Shown: positions 10,734-23,029 of the stretch, in pieces | How the letters are laid out: each line of letters opens with the position of its first letter | Position numbering within the stretch: the stretch's first letter is position 1 | NCBI RefSeq assembly: GCF_001625305.1 | Contig: NW_017802680.1 | Coordinates: 72,204-136,203, forward strand | DNA length: 64,000 nt | Direction: 5' to 3' | Source of the DNA: Branchiostoma belcheri | Lineage: Eukaryota > Chordata > Leptocardii > Amphioxiformes > Branchiostomatidae | Program-made: the position numbers and the translations under genes | Notes under the pieces: model-generated | The model's input: only the letters and a program-made list of their open reading frames with translations | Databases searched by the model: none | Told to the model about the DNA's origin: nothing

Positions 10734-11315
10734 GTAAGTCTCGGCCCGCCTTGTCCCCGCTTTAACCCGCATTTCCACAGCCTCTACAGGCAAACCTGGG
10801 CGCTAAGGCAGGCTGTGGCGCAGGGCTGTACGGCCGGGCATGCCAGAAATACCCGCGGTCGGGCTGTGGTGTCGGCCTGCCTCTCTGTTGTGGTTCCGCG
10901 AAAGGTTTAAAAAAAAAACGTACCGCGCATAATTTTCGATTCAGCTGGCTTCCTGGCGAATTAGTGGCTGGTAATGGGCGCTGAAACGCGGCCTACATAC
11001 GCCTAACCCCGACCCTAGTCATGATTCTGATGCTGCACATTTGTGTCATTGAGTCCCGCTCCAGATTTGGTGTCCAGGCGATGTTATGGTGGCCCAGTTT
11101 CGAACCTGGGCGCTCCAGCTGACGCCCCCCTCCCCCCTCACGCCCTGCCCATTATAGGTAAACACACCAGGTGGATAACCAGCGTCTCTCACGTCCCGAA
11201 ATAGCCCAGAATCGATGGGATATTGACGAATTTTGGGGTTTAATGTGTGTAAGGAGTGTGAGGTAGTCAGTACGAGCTGTAGTCATGGACGGAGGTTGTG
11301 TGTGTGTTTCTCCAG
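10734..11315 (+). other. Intron between exons 1b and 2
   Basis: It starts GTAAGT and ends in a T/G-rich tract with TTTCTCCAG. I see nothing else structured beyond an A-run near 10910 and a C-rich patch at 11125-11140. Confidence 0.6.
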
Positions 11316-11755
11316 GTGAGCGGTGTAGTGTCAGCTCCAGCTCGCCAGAACGGGAGCCCGGGGCGGGCCGAAAGTCCAGGAAGCAGCGCCTTCTCGGCTA
11401 CTTTAAGAAGAAGGCGAAGCCGCGATGGCCGTTCCTGGCCGAGAAGCAGAAATCTCAGGGAACCAGCACGAAGCTGAAGCGCGACCCGAGACTGACGTGC
11501 AGCCAGCCCGACATCGCGCACCAGGGCTACGACTCGCCGCTCCGGCGGCCCTCCCTCGCCCCTGCCGCCGCCAACGGGCGGGTCCGCGGCCCGACAAGGC
11601 CCGACAGCGGCCAGAACGGACAGGACTGCGCCTTCGCAGAGGTTCTGCCTAAGGAAGACGCGACAACAAGCCGAGAACAACAGGACGGGGCTACGGGGTA
11701 CTCACCCTCGCATGAGGGCTCCACTTCCGGGTACAACCACCGGCAGCAACACACG
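11316..11755 (+). CDS. MCTP: MCTP-like gene, exon 2 (basic, disordered N-terminal region)
   Basis: A 440-bp exon between TTTCTCCAG and ACACG|GTAAGT, entering in phase 1 and leaving in phase 0. It encodes about 147 residues: an S/E/R-rich start (ERCSVSSSSPEREPG), a lysine-rich block with RKQRLLGYFKKK and KPRWPFLAEKQK, a TCSQPDIAHQGYDSP motif, then a low-complexity R/P/G/Q/S tail. The G+C content is far above the surrounding introns and the frame is open throughout, as expected for real coding sequence. No fold is recognisable. Human MCTP1 has a comparable long basic N-terminal region before C2A, including a short SSSQPNL stretch that resembles TCSQPDI; that similarity is from memory and weak. 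Likely cytosolic and able to bind acidic lipid or protein surfaces (inference). Confidence 0.75.
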
Positions 11756-11880
11756 GTAAGTCATGATGTAAACAACTTATAAATAAGGTTTCAGTTTCAA
11801 TTCTTTATTAACATACCCAACATAACAGACAAACATGGCATGCGATGTTGGCTGAATGGCGTTGATATTTACATGTATAC

Positions 11881-12290
11881 CAGTGGTCGAAATACTTTTT
11901 TTCAGTGTTCTGCAATATTGCAGAAGAGTCAAAATTTTGTTCTGCAATTTGGAAATACTTTCTGCAAATACACAAGCCTCCATACTACAATCTTGCAGGT
12001 TTATAAGCATGAACTATTGATTGATATGCAAATTAGTGAAGACAAATTTTTGGAAGTCCAAAAGGAAACAAAAGATAGACAAGTCAAGACAAGGTTGATG
12101 TAAATTAGTGAAGAAGCTTCTGTTGTTTCAGAACAGGAGCTTAAGTGTTTTATGTCCTTGGGGCCAAGAGCGCCAAATCCCAAGTGCCAATTTTTCCTGC
12201 TGCAAAATTGCAGATTGTATAAATTTTTCTTCTGCAATCTTTGAAATCTATCTGCAGATTGCAGACTGCAGACAGGTATTTCGAACACTG
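11881..12290. mobile_element. MITE with CAGTGKTCGAAATAC ends and 5-bp target duplication
   Basis: A 410-bp element with terminal inverted repeats CAGTGGTCGAAATAC and GTATTTCGAACACTG, flanked on both sides by TATAC (11876-11880, 12291-12295). The interior is rich in CTGCAATATTGCAG-type short palindromes near both ends. CAG...CTG ends suit hAT-like elements; a 5-bp duplication would fit the hAT5 type. A second, interrupted copy lies reversed at 38094-38895 and a fragment at 44285-44390. Confidence 0.75.
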
Positions 12291-12954
12291 TATACAAAAT
12301 GTCAAATATCATATATCTACAAAAACTATAAAAACAGTAATGTTACAGTAACAGTACAACCCAGATTTCTTTATTGTAAGTTCATGCCTGAAGGCTAATT
12401 GCAAACGGACATTGACAATAACAATGAGTACAGAATGTTGTAAGGAATGTCTACTAGAAAACCATACACTAAAATGAAGTTGTACCTTCTACTAATCTAA
12501 CTTTCTAACTTTCATTATTAAAGCTAATAATGTAATGTGTTATGTATATATGACAGAGAGTAGATATGTTTGTAATACATAAATACTTAAGAGAAACATG
12601 CTAAATAACAACTCAGAAACCCTTTTTCCAGTAAAAAAACACTTCTCCAGAATGGTTCCAATAGTCTAACACTCTAGGGTTTCCGGCCATTACACCAAAT
12701 TAGCAATCAGCACAATGTGTTTTACACCTCAGGGGATAACAGTTAATTATAAACCGTTAGAAACACCCCCCATTCATTCAGGCAAACACTACAGAACAAG
12801 TTTAGAAACCCTCACACAATACCACCAGTGTGTTCCCTATTGTATAACTGCGTGTTACATTAGACTGTAAGGAAATAGCAGTGCGTACACTTTTGTGTTG
12901 CTGAATATGTGCCTGGTACAAAAATAGTTTCCCTGCCGCAATGCCGTTATGGGT

Positions 12955-13345
12955 CATGAGGTAATAATAATATAATAAATGGTTTTTATTGTCCAAACAG
13001 TACCCATGCAGTCGCAGCCTTACGGCTGAATTGATGCAGGGTATCACATAATAATCAATACAAATCACAACAATTACAACGTTCAAATAATACAAATGAT
13101 ACACATAGTCGCAAGGGTCTGTGCGGCTGCCATTCGGCGCCACAAGGTGACCTCAATACGACTTTCCCCAACCGAAGTTAGGTACCCATTCACACCTGGG
13201 TAGAGTGAGGAAATTCGTGTAAAGTGCCTTTCCCAAGGGCACAACGTCGGGGCGCATGTTCAGACATGTACCGGGTACGACTCGGAATCGAACCCGGGTC
13301 TCCCGGTTCACAGTCGATTGCTCTAACCACTACACCACCCAACGC
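12955..13345 (-). mobile_element. tRNA-derived SINE
   Basis: Read on the minus strand, the head is tRNA-like. An A-box-like TGGTGTAGTGG (13327-13337) is followed by a perfect B box GGTTCGATTCC (13284-13294), then a body with GTGCCCTTGGGAAAGGCACTTTACACG, ending in an A/T-rich tail near 12960. The tRNA part lacks a proper acceptor stem, so this is a retroposon rather than a working tRNA gene. The GGGAAAGGCACTT body segment recurs in the SINE at 29200-29455. Confidence 0.8.
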
Positions 13346-13882
13346 ACACAAATAATATAAAATAATAAAAAAGGCTCAGGGACTCAATAATCCTTCCTGC
13401 CCTACACTACAGTAGTACAATAATATGCCTGGGTCAACGCTAATCCTTCATGCACTACAGTAGTAATGGGTTAGCATCACAGGGCTACTAGTAGTCATGT
13501 TGCAGTGAGTGAATATAGAATCCACCCCTACATCCATGTTTAAACAATGTTGACAAAGTTTATCCTGCAAATATCAGATACCACTGTTTATTTGGTCAAC
13601 ATTGCTAAGTACCCCCTCTCCAACTGTTGTAGATTCCAACAGCATGTATGAGGTGTAAGGATAAAGAATATATCATTACTGTATGATAGTGAGTAACGCT
13701 AAGTTTTTGTCTGGAAGAGTCTTGTAGCATGTCCAGTGATGTTCCCAGGTTGGACAGTGAGAGTTGAGAAGTGAGAGTATAATTGACACTGACACCTGTT
13801 TAAGGATGTGGCTTTATCTGTTTATAGTTTTTACCCTGGCAGAGTGCCTAACTGTGATACCAGCGGCCTGCCTATGGCAACC

Positions 13883-14047
13883 TACTCTCCAAGCAGAGGT
13901 GTGGGGGAATGATTGTTAGCTTTTTATATACTACTAGTATGACCTGTTTTTTTTGTCGCTACCCCCACCAACCTTGGGTCGCGCATGGACCCTCTCTGGC
14001 CAATTGGATACTCTATTTTTGAGACCCTAGGATCTGCTTGGAGATTA
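13883..14047. mobile_element. Foldback MITE, CTCCAAGCAGATC family
   Basis: Ends TACTCTCCAAGCAG and GGATCTGCTTGGAGATTA are inverted relative to each other; the interior CTCTGGCCAATTGGATACT matches the copy at 8457-8593. No clean target duplication is visible. Confidence 0.65.
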
Positions 14048-14537
14048 GTAGTAACCCTTTAGTTCTGCCCCTGTGCGATCCGTTCAGTTCCAGTGATTGA
14101 CCCCTTTTCCTGCCCACACAACAGGATTTGCAGTTTTCACCACTGCCTATACAACAGGATTTGCAGGAAAGCTCAGAGTGACCCGGCCAGGCATATTTCA
14201 CGGGCTGAGCTGGACTCACCAGTCCTGTTGGCCTGACGAATCAATTCTCACCCCTTTTCACTTTAAGTGGAGAAACATATTGAACAGATTCAGTCACAAT
14301 CCTCCCTGGACACGTATGTCTGTCTCATAACAATAGTAAGTGTTAGTCTGGGATCCTCCCTGGACACATGTTTGTATACAGTTAGTCTGGGATCCAGGCT
14401 TTCTCTAGCTTTATAGTCAAAACTGTTTAAGAAGACTACTAGTACATGATCTGATAAAATCAGGTCTATGAAACAAGTTTGAACTGTATTTTCCAACACA
14501 AAAATTGTATTGTCCCAAATTTTATATTTGTTATTAT

Positions 14538-15465
14538 TACCTCCATGAAATGTGTCATGGAGGTTATATTTTCAGTTGCGTTTATCTGTCCGTCCGTCTG
14601 TCCGTCCGTCTGTTGGTCAACAAGATAACTCAAGAACGCCTGGATGGATTGGTTTCATACTTGGTGTGTTGGTAGGGTGTGACGAAAACTGGAAATGATT
14701 AGATTTTGGGCCCTCTAGTGGCTTCCCTTGGTACTGCAGCGCAACTTCCGGTTTTGATATCTCGCGATCTGGACATGCTAGGGTCATGAAATTTGGATGG
14801 AAGGTAGCTCTTGTCCTCGGGAGGAAGTCACGTGAGTTTGGTCCCCCTAGCGGCTTGTTCTGGAACTGCAGGGTGGTTTCTTTGAAAATCTTCGAGAGAG
14901 GATAACTGAACAACCGTTTGATGGATCATCATGATTTTTGGTATGTAGGTAGCTTAAGTGATGCTTGACATAATCAAAATATAATTATGCAAATCAGGAT
15001 CTAATTTGCATAATTAATGAGGAAATTCTATAAATCAGCTTTATTTCATATTAGGGCTATAAAACTCTATAGACATATGTTAGTGAGAACGACAAGATCA
15101 TTGGCAGATATCGATTATGTAAAGGAAGACCTAATTTGCATAATAAATGGCAAATTGGTACAATTTTATGGTGGTAACTGCTGGGAATTTAATACTTGCC
15201 ATAATTGGAAGTTCAGTGAAGGTCAACATCACTAAACATAATTTATGTCAATCAGGACCTCATTTGCATAATTTATGAGGAAACGCTAGAATAGCCTTAT
15301 TTCTTAAGATAACCCTGTCATTTGGTGGAGAGTATGATCAATTGATACAATATATGCAAATGGCCTCATATGATTTGAATATATGCGGTGAAAAATGTAA
15401 GCCAATTACAGGTGGTCATCACCATGCGTAAGATTTATGAAAACAATACACATGTCATGGAGGTA
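14538..15465. mobile_element. Non-autonomous element with TACCTCCATGA ends, 928 bp
   Basis: The 11-bp ends TACCTCCATGA and TCATGGAGGTA are perfect inverted repeats, and the left end carries a further internal TCATGGAGGT. Inside are a CCGT/CTGT microsatellite (14587-14612), two related blocks (GGGCCCTCTAGTGGCTTCC and GGTCCCCCTAGCGGCTTG) and three blocks of the type TAATTTGCATAATTTATGAGG. No open frame suggests a transposase. Flanks show no obvious duplication, so the superfamily is open. Confidence 0.6.
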
Positions 15466-15837
15466 TGAGATCATCGAACTCTAGTATTCTTGTATAATCT
15501 TATGATTATGATTGGCATAAACCTTGCCAAAGCCTTGACGAAGACTTGATTTGATCAGTTGAAAATTTGGGTAAGTTCAACACATTTGAAATTGCAGTTC
15601 AAACTTGTTTATTAAATCTAGAAGGGCACTTCTGTTACTAGAGGGTTCTGGAAGGGTACTTTTGGGACTTGTATGTTGTAAGCTAACTTGAAGTTGTACA
15701 TGTGCAGGAGACAGTTTCATGAAATACTTTACTTTTTGGGCCACGTGCCAGATATGAACATATGTGAAACTCTTTCGTTTATGACGAACTTGATTTTGTG
15801 CATTACTGCAATTCTGTTCATGCAATAAACCATGTGC

Positions 15838-15928
15838 ACAACAACGTTGCGAGTTACTGCGTTTAACACAGACTGACATATGTTACAATGTTGCGATTTA
15901 CTGCGTTTAACACAGACTGACATATGTT
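15838..15928. repeat. Tandem duplication, about 46 bp x 2
   Basis: GTTTAACACAGACTGACATA followed by TGTTAC occurs twice in a row, with near-identical sequence before it (GTTGCGAGTTACTGC and GTTGCGATTTACTGC). Confidence 0.85.
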
Positions 15929-18791
15929 ACTGTCTCAGTCTGGTGAAAAGTACCTTTTATTGCACACCTTTGGAGTCGGGAAAACGAAAGTGTTTCTGAA
16001 AGTGGCATAAGGTTTGCCAAATGCTTCAGCAGTAATGATGGCATAACATTGGAGATAATTGCTCTGGTACAGGTTTTCTGCTTGGCTGCAGGATAATCAC
16101 TTTTATCTCCTGGGATTATGTAACTTAGATAAAGGCATTGCACTGGTTTATACATGTACAACTCACCTCAAACTTTCCTTACTCTCATCCATGGAAACTT
16201 TTAAATGTGGAGTAAAAACAATGGCACATTCTCATAGAGGCTTAATGTTACTTTGCCATCATTTACCTGTGTTGATTACTAGTACTTTGGTAATGGTTAT
16301 ATATATATATTTTTTTAAAATATTGTTCACCCCCTTATTCTTTATTGATGGAAAAGTCAAAGATATCATATACAGAAGAATACACAAAGTTGCTTTCAAT
16401 CACAATGGTATATCTGCCATAATTTGGAAGGGAGGACTGCTTACTCTTAACACTAATTAAATTCAAAATTTTCCCTGACCATAAACAACAAACTGCCAGT
16501 GACAATTGTTATGTCAAATTAGACCTGACAGTTGTTATTAGGCTGATTACGTGTTGTGGAAAAACCCTGCAGACCCTATATTTATGCCAGTAAACAATGA
16601 CCCACTACAGTTGGGTAAAGTCGATTAACTGTTCCAGTTGTTGCTAATGACCCCTTCACACGACAGGAGGGATGAACTGGAATTATTATGCTGTCAGAAT
16701 GCATATGAAAATTCTAAATGTATATTCAGCACCGTGGATATTCGAAGTGTACTTTGAAAATTCTTACTACATTCCAAATATTTGTGCCCATACTTACGGC
16801 TGGCCAGTAGTTTTGGGCATGCTCAAAACTTTCCAGGGGAATTTGAAGTGGAAAAATGTTGAAGTGCATTCTAACTTTAGTATGACAGCATTCTAAATAT
16901 TCCTATAAAATTTCAATAACTTATATAATAAGGTTCAAAACATTCTGGATCTGACTATTTGCAATACATGTATATGCTGAATTTTGAAGAATGCACTTTG
17001 AATAGCCAGGACATGGGAGTACGTATTTAGAAATTTTCATTCAGACGTGAATCCAAGTCATTCTGCCTCTAGTGTGAGGAAGAAATAACTAGGGTTTCCC
17101 AAATGTACATGTAGTACAATTTTGTCAGTTCTTTAATTATTCTACCTTGTTCTGCTTGATTCCTATAGCTAAGTGTGTAAATACATGTAAAAAATTGTAA
17201 AGCTAAAGTAGTTATAATTTTTTTTTTCCAGACAGATTGTTACCTGTCTTCTGTTACTGTATACTTGACTGTACAAGCAATTAGCCTTCAGGCATGATTT
17301 TGCAAATAAACATCTTTATAATTCTTCACCATAGTGTAACAAGTGTGAAGAGGCTTGAGTACAAAGCTAGCCTGTTGCCTGTCTGGCTATCCAGGCCATG
17401 TTTGATCGGCACTCTGGTCAGTCTGGTCAGACAAACACAGGGGAGGTCAGAGGGTCTCCTGATCCTAACTCTACAGCTGACAGGTACAATGTACATACAT
17501 GTGTGGAGCTTGTTGTGCAAAAAAGCAGTTACTCAGGCAACTTTGTAGCTTGTTTCCTCTCTATTAGACTTGGATTGCACCAGGTGACATTGTGACACAA
17601 GTTTCTCATTGGTTCTGTAGAACGATTTTTGATCTGCAATTTTATTTTTTTCTAGGCTCCCTAGCTAACTCACAACCTTAAAGGTAATTTTTAGGGAGCA
17701 ATGTCGGAAGATTATTCTTTAGGTAGGGAGTTGTGGAGAGGAAATATTCTTCTGTGAGTGAGTTGTGGATTATTACATGTATTATTATGGAACTCACCAG
17801 CAGACAGATACACATGTAGGACAGTGTCCAGGCTAATTTTTGTTCAGGTGACCTTGTTATAAAACAGGAAACAAATTTCAGCTCAGGCAGGAGTTAAATG
17901 ATGAATTATCCTGATGCTGATGAGAAACTAGATACAGAAAAATGAAGGATTGCTGATGAAAAATTTACTGATACTAGTGATAGGTTTTTAAGGCCGATTA
18001 TTTGATTGGGGGTGGCAAGGACCGAGGATGATTACTGTTGACCCTATTATTTATGATTAGTGGCAGGAGTGGGTACAGCGTTTTATTACTGTGAATGCAT
18101 TTTTTAAATGCATTTTTCAGTGACTTCTTACTGCAAAATCAATAAAACTGCAAATATGTGTTATAGTTCTGCTGTACTGTAGAAATGTTTCAATAGCAAA
18201 TTTCAAACATCAAAACCACCTTTTCCCTCTTATTTTACAGTATCAGGATATGAGCTATTTTATTTATTCAAAACTGATTATACAGAATATGGAAGAAACC
18301 ATTTTTACCTGGCAGGTAACAGATATATAGTCTGACCTTATATGGAAAGGCCAGCAGGTTTTGTACTGATTTCACACCTTATTTGGATAAAATATGCTAA
18401 TGAGCAGATGAGGTGATATTATTGGCCAGCTTCCATTACAAACTGTAACTTTTAGACTTTGATAATTAATTAAGGAAGTCCATAATTAGTTTGTAACAGT
18501 GTCGCTGTCCCGTGTTTAATTACTGTCTGGTGTTAAATAAGAAGAATAAAACTTTTCCGTCGGCTGATCAGCTCTGAAACAGGTCTCAGGTGAACGGGGA
18601 TAATTTTCCACTGAACAGTCTTAATTTTGTCGCTGAAATCTGATCAGTGACTTAGAAAATCAAACTGTACTTGAGTGGCTGACTTTGGGACTTATGACTG
18701 GTTCAAGTTGTGGTTCATTGTCATCACTTTGTCACACAGACGGGTAGACACATGTTGTCTCAGACACAAAAGTTTTAATTTGTATTCCGGT

Positions 18792-21366
18792 TAGGGGTGG
18801 GTACCTGTTCGGCTCTTTCAGGTCCAGGTCCAGGTCCAGGTCCAGAGGATCAGGTCCAGGTCCGGACCTGTACCTGTACTCTGAACTCTTTAATAGACGT
18901 ACCGGGACGTTTATTTTTTTTCGCCTCAAAATCCACCCGGTACATTCTTATTTTAGACGGTACGTTTATTTTTTTTTTTCAAAATCGGAAAAGTTCCGGG
19001 AAAATTCATTCCATTGTCGGCACAAATTCCTGTGAATTGTCGATGAATTGTCGATCTCGCCATGACGCCACAAAGAAAACGCTGTCATTAGTAGAAAATC
19101 TGACACCCCGCTGGCGTTTCACAACAAAATTTTCAGATAAACAACTCCGACTATCTTTGTTTACATCGTGAAAGCTCCGATACAAAAACTCCCGCCGGCC
19201 GCCGCGAAGAAACCGCATGGTTGCGGTTTGACGCTAGTTTTCGGCAGCTCGGCGGAAAAATAAACCATCCCCAGAAGAAATGTTACGCATGAAAATAACA
19301 ACTACAACTTGTTTTCCTCGTTGTATGAGTTTTTGAGGCCGTAAAGTGTTTAAAATGGTTAAAATTTGCTCGAAAAAACGGCTCGAAAAGCCACGGCGAG
19401 AAAGACAAAATGGCCGACCTGCTTTTAGAATAACAGTGGTCAAAGGTCAAGATAGCATCCAAATGTATAAAACATGTACTAAGTACATATTACAGTGCTA
19501 AAACGATACTTTAAACGCATGAAAAATATTTTTCGGCTACAACTGAAATAAAAATTCACTTATATTTTAATAAGAATAATTTTCAAACATTACTGAGAAA
19601 TTTTCCGAATTTATTGGTTTCTTGTGTAATATTGTTGTTCTATGTATGTGCGGTTGGATGCTGTGATTGTAAAGATCCTTTACATTGGGAGAATCAGATG
19701 AGATATTAGAGATTATCACGCTTAGTACCCGAGTGTCTCTCAAAAATTGTTTTTGAGTGGAGTTTATAGACATGATCACATTTTTATTTGTTCAGCTGTG
19801 TCAATATGTGATTTGTTTGGGAAATAGGATTTGGTTTAGTTTTTAATATACTTTTATTAATGTCAGTAAGTACATCTTTGGAATAACTTGCTCCAAGTTC
19901 CAGGTAGTAAATACATGTACAGTTTGTATCATGTATTTTTCACTTGTTGAACTTGTGGAAGCACCGTTGGCCCCCGGTTAGGGGTCATCCGGGGAACCTA
20001 TGCCCAATTTTTTCAAAATTAGGGTGCTAATAGAACTTTTTTTTTAAATCTTGAACCTTTCTCCTGCCTTATACATCTGCAATTGTACAGAAAATGTAGA
20101 ACTGAAGTTGCAGGAAATGACCTCCATTTGTGTTTGGAAAAGACAAAATGCAATAGCTTCCCCCCATGGAGGGGGGGTTTCCAGACCACCCTCCTCCACC
20201 CTGTTCTGAATTTCTGGGGAGATCCCTGATATTTATAAAGTTTTGAAAATTTGTTGGGGGAATCATATTCAAGGGGGTATGTTTATTCAGGACCTGTCAA
20301 TAATTGCAAGTGACAAGGTCATACAGACGTACACATATATATATATACACCATGAGAACACATTTTTGGAGCATAGACGTTGCTTACATGTCAATTTTTA
20401 AATTTTCCGGGGGGTACTTTTATTCCAGGGGGTACTTTTATTAGATTTTGAAGATTTGTCCGGGGGGTACTTCTATTCCAGGGGGTACTTTTATTCGAGA
20501 GGTGAGAGTACCTGATTCTGGATACCAGAGTATCAGTTGCTAAATGATCATTGCTAAATGCTAATGTATAAGTAACCATTAAAAAAATTTTTCTTATAAT
20601 TTTTTAATTTTTTTAATCCTATTTTATTTTTTTAATTTCATTTCATCCAAATTTATTCAATTTTATCCATTCTATACATTACTAGTATCAAACTTCTCCC
20701 ATCGTCCTACAGCTGCTAAAACCTCAGACCGAATATATTAATACATTAAACTGTCCAACCAATCACATTGCAGGATTGCAGCCACGCCTCTAGCGGTTTG
20801 GGCCAAATTGCAGCTTAAACAGAAAACAAGATGGCCGCCACTCGGCACGGCCGAGCGATAATTTGCCGAAGTTTCCTTGTTTTTCCTTGCTATTTTACGC
20901 AATTCAAGCAAAGAAAACAAGTTGATCACAAGAACAAAAGAGTAATACAGCCCTGGGAACATAATGGTCCGTTTTGTTGGGCGGTAATTTCTCATTTCGA
21001 GTGAAAATTTACGTGCCTCACAGTGTGACTGCTGGTGTAACAAATGAGTGATTTTCGGCTCGATCTGAACCAAACACGGCCTGTAAACTTGTCTTTTATG
21101 ATTTCTAGATGACTATCGGTACCGAAAATATGGGAAAATATTGTTGCAAGATGAGAGAGACGGAAACTAAGGTAAATTTCTTTGATTTTAAGGCTGGATT
21201 TTCATTTTCCTGGCAGGCTCCTTGTATGTAGTGATCATCAGTAACAACAAGTATGGATTTTTGTTCCGGTCCAAAAAACCGGTCCACCGACGTTTCGGTT
21301 TTTCGGACCGGACCGATAGAATTTTTACGGTCCGAACCGGTCCACCTGGACCGGTACCCACCCCTA
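18792..21366. mobile_element. Non-autonomous hAT-type element, 2575 bp, 8-bp target duplication
   Basis: Perfect 14-bp terminal inverted repeats TAGGGGTGGGTACC (18792-18805) and GGTACCCACCCCTA (21353-21366) are bounded directly on both sides by the same 8 bases ATTCCGGT (18784-18791 and 21367-21374). Eight-bp duplications with T/CAGGG-type ends are characteristic of the hAT superfamily. Just inside each end are clusters of GGTCC/GGACC (left: repeated GGTCCA; right: ACCGGTCC, GGACCGGACCG), the usual subterminal positions for transposase binding. No transposase-length frame exists. The interior has GC-rich patches with AAAATGGCCGACC and CAAGATGGCCGCC, the latter resembling YY1-type promoter motifs. 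Confidence 0.85.
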
Positions 21367-21879
21367 ATTCCGGTCATAACTTTCAAACTGCAAACTTTCA
21401 AACTTTATTGTGCAATCAACTTTGTAGTCAACAAGACTAAATTGTGCTGATTTTACAGTACATTTATGACAAACAATTCATTTAAAAGATCATCAGTGTT
21501 AAAATGATAAAGCATTATACATGAATTTTAAAATCGGTCCACCTTTTGTTCCTGTTGAGGTAATTTGTCTGTTTTATTCTCCCTTTAGCGTAATATGAGG
21601 ACTTTTACAGGCTGCTTACGCAAAGTGATATGAGACTAAAATGACTTATGATTAGTTCAAATTGTAGTTTATTGTCATGTCTTTCCACAGACAGAAAGAC
21701 AGACACTGATACAGACAGACAGACACATGGACAGACAGACAGACCACCTGTAGCCTAGATCTGTATTCCAGAGGTAACTTCTGCTCCTGTGTCTGTATTA
21801 TTCAGCGCTACACAAAGACCTTTGCAGGCACCGTGTCACCTCCGGTTATGCCGTGCCTCACCCAGGGGTGCTAAACAAG

Positions 21880-22112
21880 TCATACAAATTTTACGGAATT
21901 CATACAAATTTTACGGAATTCATATATACAAATTTTACGGAATTCACACAAAATTTACAGTAAAACACATAGTACGATATGTTACTCAGATACATATGAT
22001 CCTTACTAATTTGGTGACCTGGGCCTGGGCACCAAATTAGTAAGGATTGTATGTTTAGAGTAATGAATCGTATATGTTTCATAAAATTCGTATGAATTCC
22101 GTAAAATTTGTA
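21880..22112. mobile_element. Foldback element, TACAAATTTTACGGAATTC arms
   Basis: The left side carries three direct copies of ACAAATTTTACGGAATTC; the right end is its inverse (GAATTCCGTAAAATTTGTA). The centre (about 22000-22046) is a strong hairpin, CCTTACTAATTTGGTG pairing with CACCAAATTAGTAAGG. The right arm abuts the LINE tail described next. Confidence 0.7.
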
Positions 22113-22215
22113 TCTGTATCTGTATAGCCGGTATAACCGCCTTTCGGCTTAACACACCAGGTTCGCAGGCACGCGGCGCGGCGGCAGCTGGCTATATTAC
22201 ACCGATCGACTTGTT
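22105..22215 (-). mobile_element. LINE 3'-end fragment with GATACA-type tail
   Basis: On the minus strand: a GTGTAAT...AGCCAGCTGCCGCCGCGCCGCG block, GCGGTTATACCGGCTATACA and a GATACAGATAC tail. The same order follows the reverse-transcriptase end at 37673-37783 (tail at 37780-37860), and the tail alone appears at 23541-23590. Confidence 0.6.
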
Positions 22216-23029
22216 ACACCTAACCCTTGAACTTCTAGCTCTAGCTGAATTATGAATTCTGTGACACCCTGTAACCCCTGAGTTGTATAGGAGCTGAGCA
22301 ATATAAGTTAGTCTAGACACAATTTCACAGGATGTGAGAGGTTGGAAAGTTACTGTAATCGGTTGCATACATAAAACATTACAGCTGAAGGACTTGGAAA
22401 GAGGCTGCTTAAAACAGACCACCAGTTGTGTCTCAGCCGAGATGGTTTTATTTTGTATTCCAGAAGTAACTTCAGTTTCTGTTCAGGTGTCTGTAACTGT
22501 TCAGCTTCCCTTTAGCGTAATGTCAGGACAGGCTGGAGATGTAACATGAAATGAGATGCCTGTCCTTTGTGTTGTAAGGTAGCTGAACAAAGCAAGTTAG
22601 TCTCTCAACCAAAAAGGTTTTATTTATATTCCAGAAGTAACTTCACTTCCTGTTTTTCAGGTCTGTATCTGTATTAGTGCTACATATATTTAGTGGGTAG
22701 AGCTGACTTCATTTGTATAAACCACAGCCTTCTTTTCACAGTATCTTTTTTTTTCACCAGCCAAATGGTGGCATATCAGATACAGCCCTGGCAACTTGAT
22801 ACTCTACTTTCTAAGTTCCAATTCAAAATTGTTTTGTAGCACCAGAAGATCTTTTTATATGATGTATATTTATATTTTAGATTAGATTTGAGTGTGGTCA
22901 CAGTAACTACTGGAATATTGCCCAATTAAAGGCAAAAGATTGGGTTACTAATAATCAATCAGAGTGTGACAAGCAGGATTAATGAATAATAGCACTTATC
23001 CTGTCTGGTGATGGGAGCCAGTTGCAGGG

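Larger units (their letters stand above)
18690..22680. repeat. Diverged direct repeats around TGTATTCCAGAAGTAACTTC
   Basis: Segments at 18690-18791, 21650-21800, 22440-22515 and 22610-22670 share TGTATTCCAGAAGTAACTTC or close variants, followed by CAGGTGTCTGTA-like sequence. The first copy is interrupted by the hAT-type element at 18792-21366, so the others serve as empty-site relatives. Confidence 0.6.

Noticed and set aside
11285-11315. ATG at 11285 as the start of exon 2
   Set aside because: The frame is open, but a good acceptor (TTTCTCCAG) lies right after it and the phase matches two upstream leaders; the ATG falls in the intron's polypyrimidine region. It cannot be fully excluded as a third start.
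13262-13345. Possible tRNA gene (A and B boxes)
   Set aside because: No acceptor stem pairing, and the sequence continues into a SINE body and A/T tail; same for 29388-29441.
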